Shown here in pieces: positions 11,701 through 22,724 of a stretch of 64,000 nt of DNA. The notes beneath the pieces were generated by a model, which made no database searches, was not told where the DNA came from, and was given only the letters and a program-made list of their open reading frames with translations. Numbering within the stretch: the stretch's first letter is position 1; each line of letters opens with the position of its first letter. The position numbers were made by a program, and so were the translations under genes. Source of the DNA: Caenorhabditis remanei (taxonomy: Eukaryota > Nematoda > Chromadorea > Rhabditida > Rhabditidae); the NCBI RefSeq assembly GCF_010183535.1, contig NC_071329.1, positions 4,030,001 through 4,094,000 of the forward strand. Direction: 5' to 3'.

Positions 11701-13961
11701 TCGAATCGTCATCCTTGAGTTCATTACAAATTGCAATGACTTCATCGCACATTTCAGCAATTCCAGGTGTCTTCAAAAGTGTTGAAAGTTTTTGAGTCTC
11801 ATTCTTCAAACCACTCAATTTGTCATCGATCGTCTCAAGGGACTGGTAGAATGGAGTGAATAAGTCCGTTTTGATATCATCTGCCACAGGACGATTACAA
11901 TTACGAGCTTGGTGAATGTCAGCTTTGGTGAGACCGACTTTTGCAAGGATTTGGGGAATCGAATCCAAAAAATGCAACATTTTCTTGAAGCCTTCCAAGT
12001 CTCCTTTGAAAGTCTGTTCAATGTTGGTGAAGAGCTCTGATATCCTGTCGAAATGACTGAACGAAGTTTTGAGACTTTTCGTTTTGATCACTTTCTGAAT
12101 CCAGGGATTCTCAACATCGGTGGATAACGAGGCAAAGTCCGCAGCTCCGTTGGATAGTCCAAATGTGTCTCGGAGTCTCCGCTGATGAACTTTCTTAGCA
12201 CGACTTGTCAGAAGTTCGGAAACGATCTGAAACGAGAAAATTGAATTAAAGGAAGACAGAAGTCATATTTTTATTTCAGATTCCGATACTTCTGAAAATT
12301 CTAATAAACTTTCGTCATTGGAACATAATCTGAAATTCGCTCTAAACACCACAATTCTCGTTCTCCTGACTCAAAATGAGCCAAGGTGGAAGAGTTTTTC
12401 CGCGCGACCGTGTAGTCCCCTCGGACAAGATTCTTTCCTCAATTAATCGCTTTCTCTTTTTTCCAATGAAGTTCCGTGTTTCTTTTTTCAATTTTTATCG
12501 CAAAAAGTAGAAAAAACACGAAAATTAATAGGAAAAAAGTGAAAACGAGGAATTGAGAAAAAATCTTGTCCGAGGGGACTACACGGCCTCGTGGAAAAGC
12601 TCTTCCACCAGAGCTTATTAGAATTGTCTGAAGTGTCATAATCTGAAGTAAAAAGATGACTTCAGTCTTCCTTTAAAACAGATGAGAAAGAGTTCCGGAA
12701 AACTCCAACTGAAAAGCTCGGTCACCACATACCTTCACATAATCCATACGAGCCAGAGGTCCCTTCAGTTTGCTGACAACCAATTTCAGATACTCAACGT
12801 AATCATTTTCATCTTTTTCGTCCATTTTGATAGTTTTAAAAACTTTGTCATACACTTCGACACCTTCTGCTGCTTTCAACACCGGAGAGATCCCATCGAC
12901 TGCATTCGTGAAATTTGCAAAACTCCAAAATTTGGTATCAGCATCAAAGCTCTGGCTTTTTGTTTTAAGTCTACTAAAAAGATCTCTGATTCCTTTCAAG
13001 TCGTCTCGTGTGGATTTTGAATCATTTTTGAGAAGTTCCGGAGATTGATCTGCCCAGTTACCATTAACTGCGTGTATTGTGTTTATAGGAGCCAGCGGGA
13101 CTCCATCTTTTCCGAGACGTTCGATCTCTTTGAGAAAGTGGTCTTTTTCTTCCTTCCATTCCCTTATATCTCCGACTCCATCGACTTCAACGAGAATCTT
13201 CTTCAACCCATCAAACACCTTCTCCACTTTCTCGACTATATCTTTTGAAGCGGCAGCCGTAGGCATCACATCGTCCGGCAGTGTTTTCAGATTGTTCAAG
13301 AACTCATTCAGTTTCGCTCCGTCGAGTGCATCAATCTGAGTTGGTGTGATATCTCCAAAACGAAGAACTTCAGAGATGAACTGTTCGACTTCTAGAGAAT
13401 GATGCATCGATTTGGCGAGAATGCTCATTCCATTCGTGATACGAGCCACCATTTTCAGATTTGACACATGGGTTTCCAGGTTGGCATCTGGAAAAGTTTT
13501 CAAATTGAAAACAACTTGAACGTCTTGTATAATCACGACACGGGCCTTACAACCGCGCTCTACCGAAACCGAAGAAAATAGTGGGCGCAATTGAGATACT
13601 CAGAGAAAAACAGACGTTTCTCAAGGGCATTTCGGTGGAGCGGAGTTGTAATAACAGTGTTGAGCTAATCTCTCCCTAAATACTCACCATTGACATCCCT
13701 GTTGAATCGACGACGGAATGAGACTGCTGCGGAGGTGCGGTGGGGCGCGTCTGGAAAATTCTTTTCAGATTCAGACCAATAATTTTGGTTATGTCTTACC
13801 TGTGGAATAATTCCAACCACCATTCTCCAAACTATTAATTTCAGGCGGTTCCTTCCCACGTGGCAAACTTTGAGCCGAGATGGCAGAGATCAAAAAGATC
13901 CAAGTTTCTGGAAAAACAACTCTACTGGACGTCCTAATTAATTGAACTCACTTATTTTCAT
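8787..13961 (-). CDS. WSN-domain receptor-type protein with degenerate tyrosine-phosphatase domain
   Basis: Twelve exons (13952-13961, 13800-13907, 13688-13750, 12733-13487, 11276-12226, 10583-11226, 10212-10535, 9928-10166, 9489-9627, 9168-9337, 8963-9114, 8787-8906) total 3675 bases, encoding 1224 residues in phase. MKIKTWIFLISAISAQS is a signal peptide. Residues about 65-105 (VARITNGMSILAKSM region) match the WSN domain, and about 780 helical residues follow. A membrane helix (VDLLVGIAAGFLVLLLLVIL) precedes a basic stop-transfer stretch and a PTP-like domain. The PTP core is recognisable (YPTELWAENAP, FFHAN, SIVMLCDLKEK, CDRYYPETPE). The signature loop reads HCSKDNRRTG, keeping Cys and Arg. 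The WPD loop reads LKI, losing the general acid, and the Q-loop glutamine is replaced. Activity is therefore doubtful. WSN plus PTP architecture is familiar from Caenorhabditis; no specific function is known to me. Confidence 0.88.
12385..12609. mobile_element. 225 bp MITE with about 60 bp inverted termini in intron 4 of the WSN-PTP gene
   Basis: The left arm starts GGTGGAAGAGTTTTTCCGCG and includes CCGTGTAGTCCCCTCGGACA; the right arm is its near-exact reverse complement, ending CTCTTCCACC. The loop is AT-rich and has no coding capacity. The duplicated gene at 17534-21028 lacks this element at the same intron. Confidence 0.85.
13546..13651. repeat. about 106 bp element with GCGCTCTACC inverted ends, in intron 3
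   Basis: It begins CTTACAACCGCGCTCTACCG and ends with the inverted counterpart GGTGGAGCGGAGTTGTAA. Related copies lie at about 20613-20719 (same intron of the duplicated gene), 39317-39396 and 40607-40713. Confidence 0.75.
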
Positions 13962-14689
13962 CTCGATGTTCCAAGAAATTCAAAACAATCGATTTTTGAA
14001 TTGATGAAAATTCCAGGGAAATCAGAAGTAATGATTGAGAGAAAAAGTGAAACTGAAAACTCGTGGAAAATGAAAAAGGGGCGGAGTCAGAATGACCCTG
14101 AGGTCAGGGGGGTTTATTGGTTAGGCCACACTGCAAAAAACTGCTGGAAACGTGAAACCGATTTTTTCACGTTTTAATTAATTAATTTTATTTTTTGCAC
14201 TGAAAATGCAGAACTTTTAGGTTTTCAGACGTCGCAAAGGATGAAAAATGGTTCCCATCCATCAGAATTGTAGACAATGAAATTCTCTATCGAATGAGCC
14301 AAAAAACGTGAATTTTGATAAGAAATTGACCTTTTTGATACAGAAACACTGATTTTCAGAAAAATGAGATTTTCAATGAATACTTATTTTTCTAAAAATC
14401 TTAACAGTTTCAGAGCATCGTCTAGTACATTTGGCGCAACTGGTAGTGAATTAGACTTTTGATTGAACAGCTCGACACTCAATGGTTCGACCCCCACAGA
14501 CGACAAAGTTTTTTTCATCCCATTTAAATGAAGTAATCGTCTTATTTCTTATACTTTCAGTGAGATTTTTAGTTTCTAGGCATTCTCAATAGTTTTCACA
14601 ACAGTTTGTTTCATTTTTTGAAGAACAGACTACGGTAAAAAATTGTTATGTTGGTAATTGGTATACCGGAAATTTTCAGTCTGAGAATT

Positions 14690-15495
14690 TCTCACATGGG
14701 AATGACCCGGAGTGTCCCACCTGAAATCTTTCCACATTTTGTACATAAGTAGTGTCTGACGTAACTAAGAAAAATCCGAAATTATAGCGGCGCTCTCCGA
14801 GGTTTCGTAGAGTTACACAACTTTTTTGAAAATTTTCGAAAATTTCGGTGTGTCCACTTTGAGAACTCGTAGCTTCTTGAGTTTTTGAGCTACCGTAATG
14901 GTTTTAGGCTCATTCGAAAGGCAATAACATGGACTTCAAAAAGTTTTCTTATAGCGTTTTCCAAAAAACATAATCTGCTGAGCCGTAGCTGAAAGTGTAG
15001 AAAAGTTGTCAGTGTGAGGTAACGATAAATGCCAAATTTCGACAATCGGGGAACTGGGGACTACCACCTGTGTACTCCTTACTCCGAGTTATGTCTGTAT
15101 ACGTGTTCGAATATAGGCCGAGCCTTTGAGTTACGGGAGTTATTTCAGTTTTTCAGAATTTTTTTAGCTTTTCCACGTATCCCTATACGTTCAATTTTTA
15201 TCAAATAATTGGAAAAATGGCCAAGTAACGAAAAAGAGGCTATAGCATGAAGTTTTGCATTAACTAGCTATGCATGATGTTTTTGGTGCTGTAACTTCAA
15301 TATAAACGGGACTCAATTTTTGACAACAGAACGTATAGGGATACGTGGAAAAGGTAAACATTTTCTGAAAAACTGAAATAACTCTCGTAACTCAAAGGCT
15401 CGGCCTATATTTGAACACGTATACAGACATAACTCGGAGTAAGGAGTATGCAGGTGGTAGTCCCCAGTTCACTCCGGGTCATTCCCATGTCAGAG
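14690..15495. mobile_element. palindromic element, arms about 150 bp, with a 337 bp insertion in the left arm
   Basis: Outer ends ATGGGAATGACCCGGAGTG (14695-14714) and CACTCCGGGTCATTCCCAT (15471-15489) are inverted. Inner arms 15052-15195 and 15330-15470 are reverse complements and share GTATAGGGATACGTGGAAAA. The right arm runs directly from outer to inner sequence, whereas the left arm is interrupted between 14715 and 15051. Confidence 0.8.
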
Positions 15496-15575
15496 GTACT
15501 TTTGAAAGACCAATACTGATTTACTCTCCGATATTCGATTGTTCTTCTCATTTTCTTCTTTTTCAATGGTTTCTA

Positions 15576-15961
15576 CAGTAAGATTGCAACACTTGCATTT
15601 TTCATATAAAATCGGCGAACATGGAGAAAGCGCCCAGTTGTAACGGATTGTCTCAAAATGTCAATTGTCAATGGAATGTGTGGACCAAAAATAGGGTTTT
15701 CGTTCATTTTTGTAGTTGACAACTTTAATTTGGCACTGAAATTGGTCGGTTTATGGGAGAAATTACTTTGTCGATATGTAACTTGCTAGGGAGTGTCCGT
15801 ACAAAAAAGTTGTCAACTACAAAAATGGAGCTCTACCTTTGATTTGTATGATCCATTAAAAATCTACTTGATTGTACAATAAGTATTACCATGACCCACT
15901 ATCAAAGTTCGGCGTTTTCAACTGAAAAAGGCACAACTTAATATACTTTTGAGCGGTACTG
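15576..15961. mobile_element. Tc1/mariner-like MITE, diverged, flanked by TA
   Basis: Starts CAG after a TA at 15574 and ends GCGGTACTG before TA at 15962. It contains the shared core GTAGTTGACAACTTTTTTGT in both orientations near 15710 and 15810. Symmetry is weaker than in the next element. Confidence 0.6.
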
Positions 15962-16219
15962 TATATCTCTCAAAGAAATTCTCGTACAAACAAGTGGTCA
16001 ACTGCAAAAAATGAAGTCCTAGTTTTTCTCTACAAAATCCACAAAAAGTGACATTGTCGGACAATCCGTGACGCAAGGGACACTCTCTACAAGTTGCTAT
16101 TTTCACTGAAGTGTAGAAGTGTCACAATCTTTATTTTTAGTTTTGTATCAAATGAGCAAAGGAGGTGTTTTTTGTGGAAGATGATATTGTGGACATCTGA
16201 ACAATGGGACAAACCGATA

Positions 16220-16671
16220 CAGTACTGGCCATAAAGAATGCGACACTTGCAGTTTTCAGTTAAAAATGTTCAACTTTGTGACTGTGACACGGCCTCCCTG
16301 ATAGTCTCACAATATTGATTGTTTATGGAGTGTATAGATCACAAGTAGAGCTTTATTTTTGTAGTTGACAACTTTTTTGTACGGGCACATCCTAAGAAGT
16401 TACAGGCTATCTATGTAAAAAGCTCAAAATTTTCTCCTTTTAGCACTGAAAAACGGCAAAAATTGCGAGAAATTACTTTGACGATTGATAACTTCTTAGG
16501 ATGTGCCCGTACAAAAAAGTTGTCAACTACAAAAATAAAGCTCTATTTGTGATCTATACACTCCATAAACAATCAAAATTGTGAGACTATCAGGAAGACC
16601 GTGTCACAGTCATAATGTTGAACATTTTCAACTAAAAACTGCAAGTGTCGCATTCTTTTTGGTCAGTACTG
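16220..16671. mobile_element. 452 bp near-perfect palindromic Tc1-like MITE
   Basis: Begins CAGTACTGGCC and ends GGTCAGTACTG, flanked on both sides by TA, the target site of Tc1/mariner elements. The ends resemble the termini of Tc1 (CAGTGCTGGCC). Both arms, about 190 bp each, are reverse complements and carry the core GTAGTTGACAACTTTTTTGT. There is no coding capacity, so it must have been moved by another element's transposase. Confidence 0.85.
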
Positions 16672-16679
16672 TATCTGTC

Positions 16680-16930
16680 TGCGTGTCCCATTGTCCATAT
16701 GTCCACAATTTCATCTTCCCCAAAAAACATTTAAAAAAGTTTATTAAAAATCGTGAAGTTCAAAGAAGAATTCGGGTCATAAAACCCGCAAAAAGCAAAA
16801 AATCAAACTTCCAAGAAAATCGACGAGAGTGAAACGCACACGGACACAAGGAGCATCTGAAGCAAATTTGAGGAATAAGAATTTTGGGGAAAAAATTCTT
16901 GTCTATTCACTGACATTCTGGTATAATCAG
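16680..16930. repeat. segment duplicated at 21465-21765 (flank of WSN duplication)
   Basis: Shares ATGTCCACAATTTCATCTTC, CGTGAAGTTCAAA, AAAATCGACGAGAG and GCAAATTTGAGG in the same order and orientation with 21465-21765. The simplest reading is that the tandem duplication extended this far and that the elements at 14.4-16.67 kb inserted later, in one copy only. Confidence 0.7.
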
Positions 16931-17089
16931 ACGGCTTTAAAAAACCGTAATAGGAAAAAAGTAGGTTAAGAAATTACCCAAACCAGATTTGAACACGAAA
17001 ATTTTTTTTTACCCCTCCTGCTGCCGTTGGTCTTCACTTGCCGAGCTGCTTCTCTTCGTGTCCTGTCTGATTCCCCTCCATTTTCGGCT

Positions 17090-17415
17090 CCGCGACAACT
17101 CACAACTGCGACATTTCGCAACTAGTCATTTCGCAACTGTAACGTTTCGAAACTACGACGTTTCGCAACCACGACGTTTCGCAACCACTGGGCATTTGCA
17201 TATTTGGGTCAGCAAAAAATGTTGAGTGTACCAAAGTGCTTGGGAACATATTTGAAAATAATTAAATAGAAGAAAAAGTTATCTGACCCATTTTTAGACA
17301 AAACTAGGTTAAACTATTGCTAGTTTAATGATTGCGAATTATCGCAGTTGCGAAACCTACGTAAGTTGCGGAATTGACTTAGTTGCGAAATGTCGCAGTT
17401 GTGAATTGTCGCGGT
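17090..17415. repeat. element with GCGACATTTCGCAAC inverted ends
   Basis: Multiple copies of a CGCAACTGCGACATTTCGCA-type motif occur at 17095-17180 and inverted ones (GTTGCGAAATGTCGCAGTTG) at 17340-17415. The middle shares GCATTTGCATATTTGGGTCA with the related copy at about 27215-27385 inside a rootletin intron. Confidence 0.7.
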
Positions 17416-19356
17416 GCCCCATTTTCATTGCAAAAGTGAAAAATAATTGAAAAATAGGTAAATCGAAGTTTATCGAATTTTTTCAAAAATGTTTTTTACT
17501 AATTATATGCAAAGTTCTCTCGTCCCTTTTCGACTAAAGAAACACCAAAAATCCAGCTGCAATTCCGACGAGTAGATCAACATTTCTGAAAATTGAGAGA
17601 CTTTTTAGAGAAAAAAACCATGAATAACTTACAACTCTTTTTTCTCATCTACACCAGTAGTAGCCCAAACTTGCTGACCTCCGAGCGTAGTAGGATTCGC
17701 TTGATTCCCTGATGGAGTATTACCAGGACTGAGAGTCACTTTGGAGGCCTTGAAGTTACTGGCAAAGAACAAGTCAAGTTCAGCCAGTGACTTCTTGGAT
17801 GCATCGAGATCGGTTTTGAATGAGGCAAAGTCCAAATTGAGCGAGTCCATTGTATTCAAACCATCTTCAACATCATTCAACTTCGAGGCGTCTTGACCCT
17901 TCACAGTCTTCTTCAACTTCCCGACAGCCTCACTCATCACGGAGAAGCCACCAGTCACACCCGTCACCTTCTTTCCATTCTCGAATATCTCTGATTGAGC
18001 TGCAAACGTATCCGTGCTGACAAAGGGTACCACCGTCTTCTTAAAAGTGCCCAACGACGTGAGCATGACTTCAATCTCACTTGACGACCCGACCAACTTT
18101 TCCAGATTCGCCACGTCTACAGTATCCGTCAGTTGTGCCTTATGACTCGAAACCACTGGAATATTGTCAACCACTTTTCGAATTCCAGCCTGATTTTTGA
18201 GTGCCAAACGCATACCATCCAGTGCTTGCACACCTTTTCCGATATTCTCTGAGTGTGTGGGTGCCGATATGAATTCCTGTAAGAAAGAGTTTTTCAAACC
18301 AATTGAATTTTACCATCAACCTACTTTCAACATTTTAGCTTCTGGAGAATCCAACTGTTCCAACGACTCCACAGACTTCTTCAATTCCGACAAGTATCCT
18401 TTTACTCCAATCACCCCATTCATCACATCACTCCCGTCACTCAACGCTTTCAAGAAGTCCGTGCTCTGATTCCACCCACGAATCTCTTTGAGTCCATCCA
18501 ATGCTTTGAACACCGATTTCAGCTTGTCCTGATCTTGAAGGCATTTGAAGTATGCTGTATAATGACCAAGACGGTCTTGGTAGTCATTCAAACTTTGGAT
18601 GTTGTTCACCACATACGCGGTTTCAGTCTGGTAGTTGTCCAGTCCGTTTGTAGAGATAGCGGAAGTTACTTCCCCAAGTTTAGTGATATGAGCTGTCAAG
18701 TTTTTCATTTTCGGATATTCCCGAAACTTCTTCAAGACATCTTTTAAATTCGAATCGTCATCCTTAAGCTCATTACATATCGCAATGACTTCATCGCACA
18801 TTTCAGCAGTTCCAGGTGTCTTCAAAAGTGTTGAAAGTTTTTGAGTTGCATTCTTCAACCCGCTTAACTTGTTATCGATAGTCACAAGGGACTGGTAGAA
18901 TGGAGTGAATAAGTCCGTTTTGATATCGATTAGTAGAATACGTTCACATACACGACCTTGGTGAATGTCTGTCTTGGAGGCATCGACTTCTGCAAGGATT
19001 TGGGAAATCGAGTCCAAAAAATGCAACATTTTCTTGAACCCTTCCATGTCTCCTTTGAAAGTCTGTTCAATGTTGGTGAGGAGCTCTGATATCCTGTCGA
19101 AATGACTGAACGAAGTTTTGAGACTTTTCGTTTTGATCACTTTCTGAATCCAGGGATTTTCAACATCGGTAGATAACGAGGCAAAGTCCGCTGCTCCGTT
19201 GGATAGTCCAAATGTGTCTCGGAGTTTCCGCTGATGGACTTTCTCAGCACGACTTGTCAGAAGTTCGGAAACGATCTGGAAAAAAAGCAAAATGAATTAA
19301 AAGCGTATTGTCACAAACTATGATATTTACATATCATAATGTATGGGTTACGGCGA

Positions 19357-19724
19357 GTTCAGTTTCATACTTCAAGAGTTTTTAATTCGATGTACAAACC
19401 GCTGAAAGCGAGCGCCGGAAAGTTTGGACAGTGAACTGTGCGGAGGAAAATAGCAAGGTGGCCTACGGCAAATATTGATAGGAAGATATTAAAAACTATC
19501 AAAAATAATACCAGAAATATTAGTTCGGCGCTTTTCTTCCGGCTGCGCTTCACCGAAATGTCTATGAAAACTGTTTCTTATTCTCTGAGTCTCCCTAATA
19601 CTAAAAAAACGAACTTTACCGGAGTGAAATTTCTAAAACTATCTCACTGAACAAACTATTCGGCGCTGGCTCTCAGCGGGTTGTGCACCGAATTAAAAAC
19701 GAACTCTTAAAGTATGAAAATTAA
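19357..19724. mobile_element. about 368 bp MITE in intron 4 of the truncated WSN copy
   Basis: Left end TTTCATACTTCAAGAGTTTT and right end CGAACTCTTAAAGTATGAAA are inverted. The symmetry continues inward through GCTGAAAGCGAGCGCCGG against CGGCGCTGGCTCTCAGC. It is unrelated to the MITE at 12385-12609 in the parent gene's same intron. Confidence 0.8.
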
Positions 19725-20612
19725 CTTGGCCAAACAAAATTGATGAAAAAGAGTTTTAGTCCTGGACAGGAAACTCAAACTGAAAAGTTCGGTCACATAC
19801 CTTCACATAATCCATACGAACAACGGTTCCTTGGAGTTTTCTTACAACCGATTTGATATAATCAATGTAATCATTTTCTTTGGCCTCTTCCATATAGAGA
19901 GTTGTGTCAACACTTTCATAAACACCAACTGCTTCCGCCGCTTTCAACACCGGAGAGATCCCATCGACTGCATTCGTGAAGTTTTTGAAACTCCAAAACT
20001 TGGTATTCGCATCAAAGTTCGAGCTACTTTTTTAAGGTCACCAAGTGCATCTTTGATTTTTCTCAAGTCGCGTGGTTTGGATGTTGAATCATTTTTGAGA
20101 AGTTCTGGAGATCGGTCGTCCCAATTAACACCAGCTGCATATATTAAGAATATAAAACGCAGCGGGACTCCATTCTTCTTGAGTCGTTCGATCTCTCTAA
20201 AAAAGTGTTCCTTCCCATCCTTCCATTCATTTATATCTCCGACTCCATCAATCTTATCGAGAATCTTCTTCAACCCATCAAACACCTTCTCCACTTTCTC
20301 GACTATATCTTTTGAAGCGGCAGCCGTAGGCATCAGATCAGTCGGTAACGTTGTCAGATTGTTCAAGAACTCATCCAGTTTCGCTCCGTCGAGTGCATCA
20401 ATCTGAGTTGGTGTGATATCTCCGAAACGAAGAACTTCAGAGATGAACTGTTCGGCTTCTAGAGCACCATGCATAGATTTTACGAGAATGCTCATTCCAT
20501 TCGTGATACGAGCCACCATTCTTAGATATTCCACATTGGTTTCCAGGTTGGCATCTGGAAAAGTTTTCAAATTGAAAACAACTTGAACGTCTTGTATAAT
20601 CACGACACGTTT

Positions 20613-20719
20613 CTTACAAACGCGCTCTACCGAAACCAAAGTAAACTGCTTGCGAAAATGAGAGACTCAGAGAAAAACAGACGTTTCTCAAGGGCATTTC
20701 GGTGGAGCGGAGTTGTAAT
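20613..20719. repeat. second copy of the GCGCTCTACC element in the duplicated intron 3
   Basis: Same element and position as 13546-13651, so it was present before the duplication. Confidence 0.75.
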
Positions 20720-21464
20720 AACAGTGTTGAGCTAATCTCTCCCTAAATACTCACCATTGACATCCCTGTTGAATCGACGACGGAATGCGACTGCTGCGGA
20801 GGTGCGGTGGGGCGCGTCTGGAAAATTCTTTTCAGATTCAGACCAACAATTTTGATTATATTATACCTGTGGAATAATTCCAACCACCATTCTCCAAACT
20901 ATTAATTTCAGGCGGTTCCTTCCCACGTGGCAAACTTTGAGCCGAAATGGCAGAGATCAAAATGATCCAGGTTTCTGGAAAAACAACTCTACTGGACGTC
21001 CTAATTAATTGAACTCACTTATTTTCATCTCGAGACTCCAAGAAATTCAAAACAATCGATTTTTGAATTGATGAAAATTCCAGGGAAATCAGAAGTAATG
21101 ATTGAGAGAAAAAGTGAAACTGAAAACTCGTGGAAAATGAAAAAGGGGCGGAGTCAGAGGTCAGCGGGACGTGGAAATAGTTTATTGGATAGGGCAAAGT
21201 CTGACGCCGATTTTTAATTCAATTCTTTAATTTTTCGCACTGAAAATCCAGTGTTTTCAGCTTTTCAGACGGCGCAATGGATGAAAAATGGTCGCATCCA
21301 TCAGAATTGTGAAAAGTTAAATTCTCTGTCGATTGAGCCAAAAAACGTGAATTTTGGTCAAACAATTATTTTTTGATACGGAAAAACCGATTTTCTGGCA
21401 ATTTTTTGGCAAAAAAAAACGGTTTTTCTGTATCAAAAATTCAATTTCTGACCAAAATTCACGT

Positions 21465-21765
21465 ATCCGTTTTTGTCTGTCTGCATGTCCGAATATCCGG
21501 ATGTCCACAATTTCATCTTCGTCAAAATAAAACATTTGAAAAATTTATTATAATTCGTGAAGTTCAAACAAGAATTCGTGTCAAATACATGGATAATAAA
21601 CCCGCGAAAAGCAAAAAATTCAAAAATTTCCGAGAAAATCGACGAGAGGGAAGCGAAAGCAGGGAGAAGCACACGGACATTGGGGGCATCTGGTGCAAAT
21701 TTGAGGTATAAAAATTTGGGACAAAAATTGTTTTGCTTGTCTCTTCACTGATGCTGAAGATGATC
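21465..21765. repeat. duplicated flank matching 16680-16930
   Basis: See the partner segment at 16680. It directly follows the upstream homology of the truncated WSN copy here, without the 2.3 kb of intervening elements. Confidence 0.7.
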
Positions 21766-22164
21766 GTCCCTCTGCTTCCGCCACTCTCTTTCTCTTTCAT
21801 TCTCTGAAAAATCGATAATTACAGTAAGAACATAAGACTAGCAAATGCGCTCCACTGGAGCGCGTTTGCCTTGAAAACAGAAAATGCGCTCCACTGAGAA
21901 TGTTACATGATAAGAGTACCCGAATTGAAAGAGTCAGAATGTGATAGCGGAGAGATGGGCGGTGTGTTGTGTTGGTGAAGAATCATCGGAATTTGTGGAG
22001 TACGGTCACCGGAGTACACGTATTCCGCATATCTCTCCTGAAGGATGTGATGACGTTCACTGGATTGGGATAGTGAGCGATGTCGTTCGATGGTGTGCTG
22101 GAAATAGAAGAAACTGAAATTGATAAGGGATCAGTCTGGCTTTGTGTCTGTTTGAGGGTATGTA

Positions 22165-22360
22165 CAGTACCGGACAAAAAGGTATCAACTTTGGCTGTTT
22201 TCAGTGGAAAATGATCAACTTTGAGAGTGTGCCGTAGTAATTCTGAATGTCACACCATGAAAGTTTTTAATGAATCATATAGATTGAACGTAGAGCTCCA
22301 TTTTTGTAGTTGACAACTTTTTTGTACGGATGCTGCCTAGAGAGTTATGGTCATTTTAAG
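22165..22360. mobile_element. Tc1-like MITE, one arm
   Basis: After TA it starts CAGTACCGGACAAAAAGGTA, very like a Tc1 terminus, and contains the core GTAGTTGACAACTTTTTTGT. Close relatives of this arm lie at 40732, 41261 and 56673. I cannot place the opposite end. Confidence 0.65.
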
Positions 22361-22448
22361 ACGACAGCTCAAAAATCGCATAGGGTATGTAGATGAAGTC
22401 CAGGGCTACATATTTGTAGTTGACAACTTTTTTGTACGGGCACTCCTT

Positions 22449-22724
22449 ACTAGGGAAGGTCATGGAGCCAGTTTGGAGATATGGGATGTGACCTATATAA
22501 TTAGAAAGCTGAGAAAACGCTGATTCCAAATATATATTCAGTTTTTGCTCTCGAGGCCTGGTATTCGAGAAAAAACGAGGTCCAAATTTTTACCTCGTCT
22601 TTCTCGAATACGATGCCTCGAGGGCAAAAACTAAATATATATCTGGAATCAGCGTTTTCTCAGGTTTCTAACAATATAGATCACGTCCCATATCTCCACA
22701 CTGACTCCATGACCTTCCCTAGTT
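22449..22724. repeat. 276 bp palindrome
   Basis: Left arm GGGAAGGTCATGGAG...CTCGAGGC (22449-22560) mirrors right arm GCCTCGAGG...CATGACCTTCCC (22613-22722). The arms share AACGCTGATTCCA and ATATATTCAGTTTTTGC. A transcript would fold into a hairpin with about 110 paired bases. Confidence 0.8.

Larger units (their letters stand above)
13962..17533. other. spacer between the two WSN-PTP copies, built of transposons and duplicated flank
   Basis: No host gene found. Bases up to about 14375 are homologous to the region upstream of the second copy (to about 21400). Then come three palindromic elements (14690-15495, 15576-15961, 16220-16671). At 16680-16930 homology to the second copy's flank (21465-21765) resumes. 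The last 600 bases hold a GCGACATTTCGCAAC element and the duplication junction. Confidence 0.6.
17534..21028 (-). pseudogene. truncated tandem copy of the WSN-PTP gene, lacking the phosphatase
   Basis: Seven segments correspond to exons 1-6 and part of 7 of the gene at 8787-13961: 21019-21028, 20867-20974, 20755-20817, 19801-20554, 18325-19275, 17633-18276 and 17534-17585. Exons 1-3, 5 and 6 have exactly the same lengths as the parent. Exon 4 is 754 instead of 755 bases because one base is missing near a T-run at 20028-20033, which shifts the frame. Homology ends inside the membrane helix; the frame reads NVDLLVGIAAGFLVFL and then stops at 17534. If the frameshift is an error, this would be an 860-residue ectodomain with a short hydrophobic tail, a possible decoy. 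If real, it is a pseudogene. Signal peptide and upstream region are preserved. Confidence 0.8.
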
